Shown here: positions 8,173 to 16,047 of the stretch, in pieces
How the letters are laid out: each line of letters starts with the position of its first letter
How positions within the stretch are numbered: the first letter of the stretch is position 1
Translations under genes and position numbers: made by a program
Notes under the pieces: generated by a model
The model's input: only the letters and a program-made list of their open reading frames with translations
Databases searched by the model: none
What the model was told of the DNA's origin: nothing
Assembly (NCBI GenBank): GCA_031292915.1
Contig: JAUMSH010000023.1
Location: forward strand, 91,736 to 155,735
Direction: 5' to 3'
Length of the DNA: 64,000 bases
DNA from: Collinsella sp.
Lineage (GTDB): Bacteria > Actinomycetota > Coriobacteriia > Coriobacteriales > Coriobacteriaceae

Positions 8173-8955
8173 TTAGTGAAGGTCAAAAACAGAGTGCGCA
8201 TTTGCTAAAACTACCGACTCGATGCGCTTTGCGTCACAGTTTTTGAGTGAGGCAATGCTCATCGAGGTCCTTGCGAGCGATCCGATGAGCGACTGCGCGC
8301 TTGTTTCTGTGTTTGCCTCCGCCGGCGCATCGGTTTCGAGCAGTAAACGATCGAGTGGAATCTGTCGTGCGTATTCGCGTCCTCGTTTAGACGCGAGCAT
8401 GCGTTCGTTGACGGAAAAATAGCAGCCTGCATCGCGCGCGCGGACAAGCTCGTCCGAAGTACCGCTAAACCAGTGGAAGATGATAGCGGGGGAGTCGGAG
8501 TTTGGGATGAGTAGTCCATGCGATTCGAGGACGTCCAGTACGGCTCCTGCCGAACGAACGGCATGAATTGATATCACGCGTCCGGTAAGAGGATGCTGCA
8601 CGAGCGTATCGCAGAGCCGGTCAAGTGCCTGTATTTGCAGCGGCTCGCTTCCGGCAAAACGAGTGGAAAAGTCGAGTCCCACCTCGCCGATGTAGCGCCC
8701 TTGGGCTGCAACTTCGCAAAGCAGATTGACTTCGGCAGGACCGCAGCGGCCGTCGGCGAGCCACCAGGGATGGAGGCCGACGCCCGCGATAATGTTTGGG
8801 TAACGGCTGGCCCGCTTTTTTGCTGCCTCGAAGTCGCATGGGTCGACCCCGCAATCAAAGACCCCCAGCCCTATAGCCGCAGTTTCGTCAGCAACGGCAT
8901 TCGGGTAAGTCATCAAATCAAGATGGCAGTGTGCGTCAAATAACCGGGGCTCCAT
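8173..8955 (-). CDS. tatD: TatD-family metal-dependent hydrolase
   Basis: A 260-residue TatD-type amidohydrolase of normal length. The metal ligands are clear: FDAHCHLD at the N-terminus, GEVGLD in the middle, VISIHAV, IFHWFSGT, and LLLETDAP near the C-terminus. TatD proteins are Mg-dependent nucleases (3'-5' exonuclease in E. coli) or D-aminoacyl-tRNA-related hydrolases; the exact substrate here is not decidable. Its start lies 14 nt after the tcdA stop on the same strand, so the two form an operon with tcdA first. Confidence 0.87.
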   Translation of the reverse strand: MEPRLFDAHCHLDLMTYPNAVADETAAIGLGVFDCGVDPCDFEAAKKRASRYPNIIAGVGLHPWWLADGRCGPAEVNLLCEVAAQGRYIGEVGLDFSTRFAGSEPLQIQALDRLCDTLVQHPLTGRVISIHAVRSAGAVLDVLESHGLLIPNSDSPAIIFHWFSGTSDELVRARDAGCYFSVNERMLASKRGREYARQIPLDRLLLETDAPAEANTETSAQSLIGSLARTSMSIASLKNCDAKRIESVVLANAHSVFDLH

Positions 8956-8969
8956 CTCGGTGCGCTCCG

Positions 8970-9767
8970 CTAGTCCAGACGTTGGCCATCGGGGCGTACG
9001 CGCTCAGTGCCGCGGCCGCTGATCTGGCGGATAACCTCGCCGGCAATCATCTGGCCCATGATGGGCGGCATAAAGCTGGCGGTTCCCAGCTCGGTGCGCT
9101 CGTGGATGTTGGAAGGTTCGCGGGGCTGTGTCTTAACCGATTCCTCGCAGCTAAACAGTACATGCAGGCTCTTGATTCCGCGCTTCTTGCATTCTTTGCG
9201 CATGATGCGGCTCATGGGGTCACGTACCGTATCGAAAATGTCGGCAAAGCGGAGGCACTCGGGATGGAGCTTGTTGGCCCCGCCCATGGAGCTAACCAAA
9301 CGAATGTCGTGGTCCTGAGCATATTTGGCAATGGTGAGCTTGGCCGAGATGGTGTCGATGGCGTCGACGACGTAGTCGAGCTTGCCGTCCGTCTGCTCCA
9401 AAACGCTCGCGAAGAAATCATCGATGTTGTCGCTCAGCAGGTATTCGGTGCGCTTGATGACGGTAGCGGTAGGGTTGATGTCGTGAATCATAGCCTCCAT
9501 GACGTCGACTTTGCGCTTGCCGACGGTGCTGTGAAAGGCGATGGCCTGGCGATTGATATTGCTGGGCGCGATGATGTCCTTATCCAGAATGATGAAATGA
9601 CCGATGCCGCCGCGGGCGAGTGCCTCGCAGCAGTTGGAGCCCACGCCTCCGCAGCCGAGCACCAGCACCGTAGCATCGGCGAGCTTATCGAGTGCCTCGC
9701 GGCCCATGATGATCTCGAGCTTGGTGTCGCGTGTCTCGTTGGCGGCTGCGGCAGCGGTTTCGGTCAT
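8970..9767 (-). CDS. tcdA: tRNA threonylcarbamoyladenosine dehydratase (ThiF/MoeB-like)
   Basis: A 265-residue E1-like ATP-dependent enzyme that cyclises N6-threonylcarbamoyladenosine at position 37 of ANN-decoding tRNAs. Landmarks: the nucleotide-binding VLVLGCGGVGSNCCEALARGGIG shortened here to its core GCGGVGSN, IILDKDIIAPSNINRQ, and DYVVDAIDTISAKL. The ATG at 9767 is chosen because GGAGG (complement of 9774-9778) lies 6 nt before it, whereas an ATG at 9773 abuts that site. The lack of a sulphur-carrier partner and the length favour TcdA over MoeB or ThiF. Confidence 0.88.
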   Translation of the reverse strand: MTETAAAAANETRDTKLEIIMGREALDKLADATVLVLGCGGVGSNCCEALARGGIGHFIILDKDIIAPSNINRQAIAFHSTVGKRKVDVMEAMIHDINPTATVIKRTEYLLSDNIDDFFASVLEQTDGKLDYVVDAIDTISAKLTIAKYAQDHDIRLVSSMGGANKLHPECLRFADIFDTVRDPMSRIMRKECKKRGIKSLHVLFSCEESVKTQPREPSNIHERTELGTASFMPPIMGQMIAGEVIRQISGRGTERVRPDGQRLD

Positions 9768-9874
9768 AGACATCCTCCGATGGGGAAGCGAATCGTGTTT
9801 TAGCTATTGCCATTATAGGTAATCGCCCATAGGTTGCGACGGCGCTTACTTTGATGTGGTTTGAAGCATTGAGA

Positions 9875-9912
9875 TTAGATAGTTAGACAAACATCTAAAT
9901 ATCGAGTATAGT
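9875..9912 (+). promoter_or_regulatory. Promoter with overlapping ArsR-type operator
   Basis: A -10 box TATAGT (9907-9912) stands 17 nt from a -35-like TAGACA (9884-9889). Two overlapping inverted repeats cover the -35: TTAGAT (9875-9880) with ATCTAA (9893-9898), and TTAGA (9883-9887) with TCTAA (9894-9898). The geometry fits autorepression by the ArsR-family protein encoded immediately downstream. Confidence 0.7.
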
Positions 9913-9946
9913 GTGCACGTCATGAGAGATGATGAGAGGAGGTCTT

Positions 9947-10225
9947 ATGCCGGGAGAGGGTTTTAAGGCGCTTGCCGATCCAACGCGACGGCGCATTTTG
10001 GAGTTGCTGCGCGAGGGCAATTGCACGGCGGGGGAGCTTGCCGAGCATTTCGATATCAGTAAGCCGTCGCTGAGCCATCACTTGGCGACGCTCAAAAACG
10101 CCGGGTTGGTGACCGACGAGCGCCATGGCCAAAACATCGTATACAGCTTAAACACCACCGTCATGCAGGATTTGATTGGCTGGTTTATGGGCTTTACAAA
10201 CACGGAAGGTGATAAGGATGAATAA
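9947..10225 (+). CDS. ArsR-family transcriptional repressor (SdpR-like)
   Basis: A 92-residue winged-helix repressor. FKALADPTRRRILELLREG is the classic ArsR opening, ISKPSLSHHLATLKNAGLV is the recognition helix, and ERHGQNIVYSLN the wing. No metal-binding Cys cluster (ELCVCDL type) is present, which argues against a metal sensor and for the SdpR subgroup. ATG 9947 is preferred over the ATG at 9929 because AGGAGG (9937-9942) lies just before it. It overlaps the SdpI-like gene by 8 nt, so the pair is translationally coupled, as in the Bacillus sdpRI operon where SdpI titrates SdpR at the membrane. Confidence 0.85.
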   Translation: MPGEGFKALADPTRRRILELLREGNCTAGELAEHFDISKPSLSHHLATLKNAGLVTDERHGQNIVYSLNTTVMQDLIGWFMGFTNTEGDKDE

Positions 10226-10922
10226 CGAAAACAAGGGCATTCACCCCACGGGGGTATCGTCGCGCGTGTGGATTGCGCTGGTCGCTCTGTGCGTCGCCAA
10301 TGTCGTAGCGCACCTCATGGTGATGCCGAGCTTGCCTGCGCAGATTCCCACGCACTGGGGCGCGAACGGCGCCGTCGACGGTTGGGGTCCTAGCTGGATG
10401 GCCTCCGCGCTCGGCGTGCTGCCTCTGGCGCTTCTCGCAATATTCTGCGTGGTGCCGCGCATCGACCCCAAAGGTGAGGCATATCGAACCTCGGGCAAGT
10501 TCTACCAGGGCTTCGTAATCGCCTTCACCTTGTTCATGTGCGCCATAAGCTGGCTGGGAGAGCTTACGGTCTGGGGCGTGGTGCCGGCGGTCGGTTCGGT
10601 TAACGTGCTGATTTCCGGTGTTGTCGGTTTGCTGTTCATCGGCGTAGGCAACTACTTGCCGCGTGTGAAGCAGAACTATACGCTCGGTATCAAGACACCT
10701 TGGGCGCTTGCCGATCCCGAGAACTGGCGCCGTACGCAGCGTTTTGGCGGTGCCTGCTTTATGGTGCTGGGTATTGGCCTGATTGTGATGGGCGTGGCAG
10801 GCAGCGTGCTTTCGAGTGAAGTCGTCGCCGCGGTGATTGCGGCTCTGGCGTTTGGCTCGGTTGGAGCCGTTTACGTCTACTCGTATCTGTTGTGGCGCAA
10901 ATCGCAGCGAGCCGCTCGTTAA
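10218..10922 (+). CDS. SdpI/YhfL-family membrane protein with DUF1648 domain
   Basis: A 234-residue integral membrane protein. The N-terminal DUF1648 region contains the conserved LPAQIPTHWGANGAVDGWG motif core (IPTHW), and the C-terminal SdpI region contains NYLPRVKQNYTLGIKTPWAL, close to the family pattern G..L.....N...GIRTPWTL. About six hydrophobic helices are visible. In B. subtilis SdpI gives immunity to the SdpC toxin and sequesters SdpR. Here no sdpC homologue lies nearby, so the pair may sense exogenous toxins or envelope stress. It starts inside the end of the ArsR gene. Confidence 0.83.
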   Translation: MNNENKGIHPTGVSSRVWIALVALCVANVVAHLMVMPSLPAQIPTHWGANGAVDGWGPSWMASALGVLPLALLAIFCVVPRIDPKGEAYRTSGKFYQGFVIAFTLFMCAISWLGELTVWGVVPAVGSVNVLISGVVGLLFIGVGNYLPRVKQNYTLGIKTPWALADPENWRRTQRFGGACFMVLGIGLIVMGVAGSVLSSEVVAAVIAALAFGSVGAVYVYSYLLWRKSQRAAR

Positions 10923-10996
10923 GGTTGCGGAAAACTAGCGTACGCAGTTCATAGTATGTTCCGGGGGACTTTTCCCAGGTAGTATTAGGGGGGTGT

Positions 10997-11016
10997 GGGC
11001 AACCATGCCCCTTTTT
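10997..11016 (+). terminator. Short terminator after the SdpI-like gene
   Basis: GGGCA (10997-11001) pairs with TGCCC (11006-11010) around a 4-nt loop and is followed by CTTTTT. The stem is short but the T-run and position 75 nt after the stop support termination. Confidence 0.45.
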
Positions 11017-11034
11017 ATTAGAACGCGCGAACTG

Positions 11035-11062
11035 CCTCTCCGCTTTTTCCAAAACGGAGAGG
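11035..11062 (+). other. Leader hairpin 25 nt upstream of the ettA ribosome site
   Basis: CCTCTCCG (11035-11042) pairs perfectly with CGGAGAGG (11055-11062) around a 12-nt loop. There is no T-run after it. It lies in the ettA 5' untranslated region, just before AAGGAG (11087-11092), and could affect ettA mRNA stability or translation. Confidence 0.5.
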
Positions 11063-11100
11063 GGGAGAAGATTTCCGCAGCTAGATAAGGAGAAATGACT

Positions 11101-12780
11101 GTGGCGGAGTTCATTTATCAGATGTATCAGGCTCGCAAGGCCCATGGCGACAAGGTAATCCTTGACGACGTGACCCTGAGCTTCTACCCCGGTGCCAAGA
11201 TCGGCGTCGTGGGCCCCAACGGCATGGGCAAGTCGACCCTGCTCAAGATCATGGCCGGCATCGAGGAGGTCTCCAACGGCGATGCCAGGCTCACCCCCGG
11301 CTACACCGTGGGCATCCTGCAGCAGGAGCCGCCACTCGACGGCGACAAGACCGTCATCGAGAACGTGCGCATGGCGTTTGGCGATATGATCGCCAAGGTC
11401 GATCGCTTCAATAAGATCGGCGAGGAGATGTGCGACCCGGATTGCGACATGGACGCCCTCATGGCCGAGATGGGAAAGCTCCAGGACGAAATCGATGCCG
11501 CCGACGGCTGGGATATCGATTCCAAGCTCGGTCAGGCCATGGACGCCCTGCAGCTGCCCGATTCTGACATGCCGGTCAACGTGCTTTCCGGCGGCGAGCG
11601 CCGCCGCGTGGCCCTGTGCAAGCTGCTGCTCGAAGCTCCCGACCTGCTGCTACTCGACGAGCCCACGAACCACTTGGACGCCGAGTCGATCCTGTGGCTC
11701 GAGCACTTCCTGCACAACTACCAGGGTGCCGTTCTGGCCGTCACGCACGATCGCTACTTCCTGGATAACGTTGCCGAGTGGATCTGCGAGGTCGACCGCG
11801 GTCACCTTTATCCCTACAAGGGCAACTACTCCACGTATCTGGAGACCAAGGCCGCCCGTATCGAGGCGCAGGGCAACCGCGACGCCAAGCTCGCCAAGCG
11901 CATGGAGGCCGAGCTCGAGTGGGTGCGCAGCTCGCCCAAGGCCCGTCAGGCCAAGAACAAGGCCCGTCTGGCTCGCTACGAGGAGATGGAGGCCGAGGCC
12001 CGCGCAAGCCAGAAACTCGACTGGACCGACATCCGCATCCCTGTGGGCCCGCGTCTGGGCAACAAGGTGCTTGAGGCCCATCACCTGCACAAGGAGTTCG
12101 ACGGCCGCGTGCTCATCGATGACCTTTCGTTCACCCTGCCGCGCAACGGCATCGTGGGCGTCATCGGCCCCAACGGTGTCGGTAAGACCACGCTGTTCAA
12201 GACGATTGTGGGCCTGGAGCCGCTGACTTCGGGCTCGCTCGAGGTGGGCGAGACCGTCAAGATCTCTTACGTCGACCAGAACCGTTCCGGCATCGACCCC
12301 GACAAGAACCTGTGGGAGGTCGTCTCGGATGGCCTGGACCACATGATGGTCGGCGAGACCGAGGTTCCGAGCCGCGCGTACGTGGCGAGCTTTGGCTTTA
12401 AAGGCCAGGACCAGCAGAAGCGCGCCGGCGTACTCTCCGGTGGTGAGCGCAATCGTCTGAACCTGGCGCTCACGCTCAAGCAGGGCGGCAACCTGCTGCT
12501 CCTCGACGAGCCCACGAACGACCTCGACGTCGAGACGCTGTCCTCGCTCGAAGCGGCGCTGCTCGAGTTCCCGGGCTGCTCGGTGGTCATTAGCCACGAC
12601 CGCATGTTCCTGGACCGCGTCGCCACGCACATTCTGGCGTGGGAGGGCACCGACGAGAATCCGGGCAACTGGTATTGGTTCGAGGGCAACTTTGAGGCCT
12701 ATCAAGCCAACCGTATCGAGCGCCTGGGCGAGGACGCAGCCCAGCCGCATCGTATCCACCGCAAGCTGACGCGCGACTAG
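11101..12780 (+). CDS. ettA: Energy-dependent translational throttle protein EttA (ABC-F)
   Basis: A 559-residue ABC-F ATPase with two nucleotide-binding domains and no membrane segment. Walker A motifs are GPNGMGKST and GPNGVGKTT, signature motifs are LSGGERRRVALCK and LSGGERNRLNLAL, and Walker B motifs are LLLDEPTNHLDAES and LLLDEPTNDLDVE; the E-site arm/linker region ELEWVRSSPKARQAK matches EttA. EttA binds the ribosomal E site and gates entry into elongation according to the ADP/ATP ratio. The GTG at 11101 (M-AEFIYQM) matches the E. coli start and has AAGGAG 8 nt upstream; an ATG at 11095 is only 2 nt from it. Confidence 0.93.
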   Translation: MAEFIYQMYQARKAHGDKVILDDVTLSFYPGAKIGVVGPNGMGKSTLLKIMAGIEEVSNGDARLTPGYTVGILQQEPPLDGDKTVIENVRMAFGDMIAKVDRFNKIGEEMCDPDCDMDALMAEMGKLQDEIDAADGWDIDSKLGQAMDALQLPDSDMPVNVLSGGERRRVALCKLLLEAPDLLLLDEPTNHLDAESILWLEHFLHNYQGAVLAVTHDRYFLDNVAEWICEVDRGHLYPYKGNYSTYLETKAARIEAQGNRDAKLAKRMEAELEWVRSSPKARQAKNKARLARYEEMEAEARASQKLDWTDIRIPVGPRLGNKVLEAHHLHKEFDGRVLIDDLSFTLPRNGIVGVIGPNGVGKTTLFKTIVGLEPLTSGSLEVGETVKISYVDQNRSGIDPDKNLWEVVSDGLDHMMVGETEVPSRAYVASFGFKGQDQQKRAGVLSGGERNRLNLALTLKQGGNLLLLDEPTNDLDVETLSSLEAALLEFPGCSVVISHDRMFLDRVATHILAWEGTDENPGNWYWFEGNFEAYQANRIERLGEDAAQPHRIHRKLTRD

Positions 12781-12790
12781 TAGCAAGTAG

Positions 12791-12820
12791 AAAGGCCGCC
12801 ACCAAGGGCGGCCTTTCTTG
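12791..12820 (+). terminator. Strong terminator after ettA
   Basis: AAAGGCCGCC (12791-12800) pairs perfectly with GGCGGCCTTT (12807-12816) around a 6-nt loop and runs into TTTCTTG. It marks the edge between GC-rich core sequence and the AT-rich island that follows. Confidence 0.88.
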
Positions 12821-13060
12821 TAGCGATTGCACTGCAGCTATGCCCTGGCTGCTGGTTTGATTCATAATCAAAGTCATCTCTTTGGGATTAAAGCCCGTTT
12901 TTGCTATGAGTGATTTTCTAATTCCGTTTAAAACGTAAAGACGCATTGGGTTGCAAGGACATAAGCAAATCGAATTGAAATATAACCAGTGCTGTAACGT
13001 TAAAAAAAAGATTATAGAATAGGAGTACCTTATAAGTCGCTTCTCTAGAAAGAAGAACAT
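12821..13060. other. AT-rich intergenic region before the Tat-exported gene
   Basis: This 240-bp stretch is visibly poorer in G+C than its surroundings and contains no credible coding frame. The last part has a possible -10 sequence (TATAGAAT near 13012-13019) upstream of the ATG at 13061. I see no clear -35 box or repeat in it. Confidence 0.5.
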
Positions 13061-14188
13061 ATGCTTTCGCGTCGTCGTTTTCTGCAACTTGTCGCGTCTT
13101 CAATTGTCGCCTTAGCCGCACGTCCGAAAGAGGTTTTTGCTTCGACGGGCAATATTGATGGTGAGCAGATACAATTTACTTCTGAAATTGCGCAAGAGCT
13201 TGCCGATAAATATATAAAGGGACTCCTCGGCTATTCGTATACGCCTTCTGACCCTATTCCTTTTGTAGATGTTGATGGGTCCCCGCTTGGTTACATTGTT
13301 CCGGTTGTGACATCCAATAGAGCCGCGGGCTATTTGGTTTTAGATGCTTCAGATGATGAAATATTTACGGGATATCGTTTTGGAGACGGCTTAGTCAGCC
13401 CTATGGATCGGGGAGGAGATCTTGGTGTCGAGTCTTATTCGTTCAATAACCCAGTCGTAATGATCAATCCATTCGAATTCGGCGTGCAATCTTTGGACGG
13501 TTCAATAACAACAAATTGCGGAAGAACAATCCCGGCTGTTTCCATAGAAGGACGGCCTGTCGTTTTATCGAATAAACCTTCAAGCTGGAACGATGTTGTA
13601 ATTTACGCAACTCAAATGCAGGATTACACAGTATCTGGATTTCGTTCCATTTCTCAGTTTATGTCATATGATGAAAGCGAGATTAAGAGGCTTACCGCCC
13701 ACTATGCTTGTATGGTGACAGCTTTTTCGAACGTTGCGGAACTGTATGGCATTGCCAATTTATATAGCGACCCTTCGCAATATATGCAGATATGGAATTA
13801 CACCAATACCCATGCTCTTTCCGATGAAGAACAGACTGTTCCCGGCGTTGTTTTGGGTGGAACGCCGATATCAACCTGTGCAACGGGGTTTACAAATTAC
13901 TGCGCAAGCAGAGGAAGTACTCTTATCGCCCGCACTGTCTCCTCTCCGGCTATCGCGAGCATTCAAAATGAGATTAACTCTAATAGACCGAATGTTTTAC
14001 ATGCGAGTTTGTACAACGGATCAGCCCATTCTGTAACAGCGGAGGCTTACGCCACACTTACTGGTAAGAAAACTGGAGAGACAAGGCAGATGATTGGCAT
14101 AGCGGACGGCTGGAATTCATCTTTATCCTTCCTGAAGTATGATCAGAGCTATTATGCGTGGACTTATGGAACGACTTTTTCGAAGTAG
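13061..14188 (+). CDS. Tat-exported papain-fold (cysteine-protease-like) protein
   Basis: A 375-residue protein with a twin-arginine signal, SRRRFLQLVASS, followed by a hydrophobic stretch and AxA-type cleavage site near residue 27. The C-terminal half has the order of a C10/C39-type papain fold: HYACMVTAFSNVAELYG around residue 215 (candidate nucleophile Cys), GSAHSVTAEAY around 330 (candidate His) and GIADGWNSSLSFLKYD near the end (Asp/Trp region). No family was firmly recognised. Codon use is AT-rich (many TTT, AAT, ATA) unlike the neighbours, suggesting recent acquisition. The lipoprotein gene overlaps its 3' end. Confidence 0.7.
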   Translation: MLSRRRFLQLVASSIVALAARPKEVFASTGNIDGEQIQFTSEIAQELADKYIKGLLGYSYTPSDPIPFVDVDGSPLGYIVPVVTSNRAAGYLVLDASDDEIFTGYRFGDGLVSPMDRGGDLGVESYSFNNPVVMINPFEFGVQSLDGSITTNCGRTIPAVSIEGRPVVLSNKPSSWNDVVIYATQMQDYTVSGFRSISQFMSYDESEIKRLTAHYACMVTAFSNVAELYGIANLYSDPSQYMQIWNYTNTHALSDEEQTVPGVVLGGTPISTCATGFTNYCASRGSTLIARTVSSPAIASIQNEINSNRPNVLHASLYNGSAHSVTAEAYATLTGKKTGETRQMIGIADGWNSSLSFLKYDQSYYAWTYGTTFSK

Positions 14189-14558
14189 GGCGATTCGTCT
14201 AGCTCTGTCTTTGGTGCTGATGGCTTCATTGGTGGGCTGTTCAACAAAGGAAGAGATATCGCGCGGAGGTTCCGGAGAAGTGACTGCGACAGACTCAGGT
14301 TCATTAGAAATAGCTGGCGGGCATGCCGATGTGATGTTACAAGGAAAAGGTGTGCTTAGGTCGATTGATGCTGAAGACGCTGTCTGCTCAATAGAGGATT
14401 TGAAGACAGGTGAAACTGCATCGTACCGAGTTTCAGATAATGCTGCGAATATGATTGAGTCGATACCGACCGGAGCGCAGGTTTCTTTTAGATACTTTGC
14501 TCCGCAACTTGAGAATGAGCTTGCTTCTCTGGTGTCTATATGCACCGATGACAACTAA
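14166..14558 (+). CDS. Small lipoprotein, AT-rich island
   Basis: A 130-residue secreted lipoprotein: MERLFRSRAIR, a hydrophobic core and the lipobox SLVGC place the lipidated Cys at about residue 23. The mature part is a short beta-rich domain (LRSIDAEDAVCSIEDL, ASYRVSDNAANMI, AQVSFRYFAPQL) that I do not recognise. ATG 14166 is chosen because it gives a normal signal peptide; in-frame ATGs at 14139 and 14154 are possible and no start has a good ribosome site. It overlaps the preceding protease-like gene by 23 nt in another frame, implying coupled translation and a shared function at the cell surface. Confidence 0.65.
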   Translation: MERLFRSRAIRLALSLVLMASLVGCSTKEEISRGGSGEVTATDSGSLEIAGGHADVMLQGKGVLRSIDAEDAVCSIEDLKTGETASYRVSDNAANMIESIPTGAQVSFRYFAPQLENELASLVSICTDDN

Positions 14559-14571
14559 AAGGCCTGAATTC

Positions 14572-14615
14572 AAACGGCCTCGGATGGTCAATTGGCTATC
14601 CGAGGCCGTTTTTTA
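14572..14615. terminator. Bidirectional terminator closing the island
   Basis: AAACGGCCTCGGAT (14572-14585) pairs perfectly with ATCCGAGGCCGTTT (14598-14611) around a 12-nt loop. T-runs on both strands serve the lipoprotein gene (+) and the converging gene that ends at 14613 (-), whose stop codon lies in the T-run. Confidence 0.88.
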
Positions 14616-15911
14616 CTCGACCGGGGCTTCGACCTTGTCGATGGCCCAGGCGGCTCCGAGACCGCCGGTGGTGTTGCGGCGGATGCGCACGGTAACCTCG
14701 CGGCGCTCGCCGGCCTGCGTGTAGCACAGGGGGAAGTTTGCGCGGTTTCGCGCGGCCTCGATGGTACCGCGCTCGCGGGCGATCCAGTAGTACTCGCCGA
14801 CAATGCCGAGCGTGTCGGCGCCGTAGGGGAGATAGGTCGACAACTGGTGCAGAAGCGGGCCGGGGCAGAAGACCTCGGTTGCGAAATCGACGGGGAAGTC
14901 CTCAGGGATGGCGGGCGCTGCGGGTGCGGGGGTTGGGGCCGCTGCGGGTACCGAAGCCGGTGCCGGTGCGGGAACTTGGTCGCAAGTAGAGGTGGGCACG
15001 GATTCGATGACGGGTGCGGGCTCAGGCACCGGTTCCGGCTTAACTGCGGAATCTGCGGGCTTCACGGTGACGGGCGCGTCTACAGCTGCAGTTTCAAACT
15101 CAACCTGCATCGCGCTCTCATTCTCGACGCTCGACTTTGCTTCGATGGGCGTGGATGCCATAGTGGTGATGCCGGCGTTGGCGTTCTCGGGGTCATAGAC
15201 GACCGTGAGCGAGATGGCGGGCTGCGGCGTCTCGGGCTTCGGCGTCGACTCGGTAGCGTCTTGATCGGCGGGCTGATCGTCCTCGGCCTCGTCGCTAAAG
15301 ACATCACTGTTTTGGAACGAAGGCGTCTCGGGTTGGTCGGCGGTTTTTTCGGTTGTCGACTTGGGAGCTTCGTTGAGCTCCGCAGTGGCTTCCTGCTCGG
15401 ATATGACTTCGGGATCAGTCGTGGCGGTGGTTTCGGTTTCGGCTTCTGCCGTTACCTCAATAGCGACTTCAATCTCTGCCTCGGGCTCGGATTCTGGCAC
15501 GGCTTCAACCATGGCTTCAGGCTCGGGACGCTTAACGTGCTTGGGGCGCACGGCCTTGAGGTCCTTCTCGCCGCGCTTTTTCTTTTTGTAGGACTGCTTG
15601 GCTCCCTTGGCTGCCTTGGGCTTGTCCTCGCCCTTGGCAAGGGCGGCATCCCAGGCATCGTTGGCGATGACGGTGGCATACAGGCGACCGCCCTTAAAGA
15701 CAGTCAACTTAATGCAGTCGTCGAGCTCCTCGAGCAGCTCGCGCGTTGACTCGAAGCCCAGGTCATAAGCGGCCATGTCGCCCGCGGCGAGCGCCTCTTC
15801 GACCTGCGTCATAAACGTTTGCTTGCCGCATCCAATCGCATCGCGCAGCAGGCGATACAGATAGATGTGGTTGCCCAGCGATAGCGTGGGCCTAACTATT
15901 GTCTTGCTCAT
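14613..15911 (-). CDS. Uncharacterised two-domain protein with long Pro/Ala/Glu-rich linker
   Basis: A 432-residue protein. Residues 1-100 (SLGNHIYLYRLLRDAIG, LGFESTRELLEELDDCIKL, VFKGGRLYATVIAND) form a compact helical-plus-beta domain. Residues 105-130 are very Lys-rich (KKKKRGEKD). About residues 135-325 are low-complexity Pro/Glu/Ala/Thr. The last 100 residues (FATEVFCPGPLLHQLSTYLPYGADTLGIVGEYYWIARERGTIEAARN region) form a second folded domain. I do not recognise the family; no signal peptide or membrane segment is seen, so it is probably cytosolic. ATG at 15911 has AGAGGAG about 8 nt upstream. Confidence 0.75.
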   Translation of the reverse strand: MSKTIVRPTLSLGNHIYLYRLLRDAIGCGKQTFMTQVEEALAAGDMAAYDLGFESTRELLEELDDCIKLTVFKGGRLYATVIANDAWDAALAKGEDKPKAAKGAKQSYKKKKRGEKDLKAVRPKHVKRPEPEAMVEAVPESEPEAEIEVAIEVTAEAETETTATTDPEVISEQEATAELNEAPKSTTEKTADQPETPSFQNSDVFSDEAEDDQPADQDATESTPKPETPQPAISLTVVYDPENANAGITTMASTPIEAKSSVENESAMQVEFETAAVDAPVTVKPADSAVKPEPVPEPAPVIESVPTSTCDQVPAPAPASVPAAAPTPAPAAPAIPEDFPVDFATEVFCPGPLLHQLSTYLPYGADTLGIVGEYYWIARERGTIEAARNRANFPLCYTQAGERREVTVRIRRNTTGGLGAAWAIDKVEAPVE

Positions 15912-15983
15912 GGCAAATCTCCTCTTTACACATGTAAAGCATCTTACCATCGCATAGCGTTTGCCATGGCGGCACCCAAGGCA

Positions 15984-16017
15984 AACGGGCGCGAACCGCT
16001 ATCGATTCGCGCCCGTT
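15984..16017 (-). terminator. Terminator after the Ser/Thr-rich membrane protein gene
   Basis: AACGGGCGCGAA (15984-15995) pairs perfectly with TTCGCGCCCGTT (16006-16017) around a 10-nt loop, downstream of the minus-strand gene ending at 16048. Confidence 0.75.
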
Positions 16018-16047
16018 GTACAGGTTGCCTATCTGGGGATGCAGCGC

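Noticed and set aside
11650..12786. 378-codon minus-strand frame across ettA
   Set aside because: Antisense to a gene with perfect ABC-F motifs; no protein-like composition or start signal.
14923..16047. Plus-strand frames within the low-complexity genes
   Set aside because: They are antisense translations of Pro/Glu/Ala or Ser/Thr repeats, with repetitive composition and no start signals.
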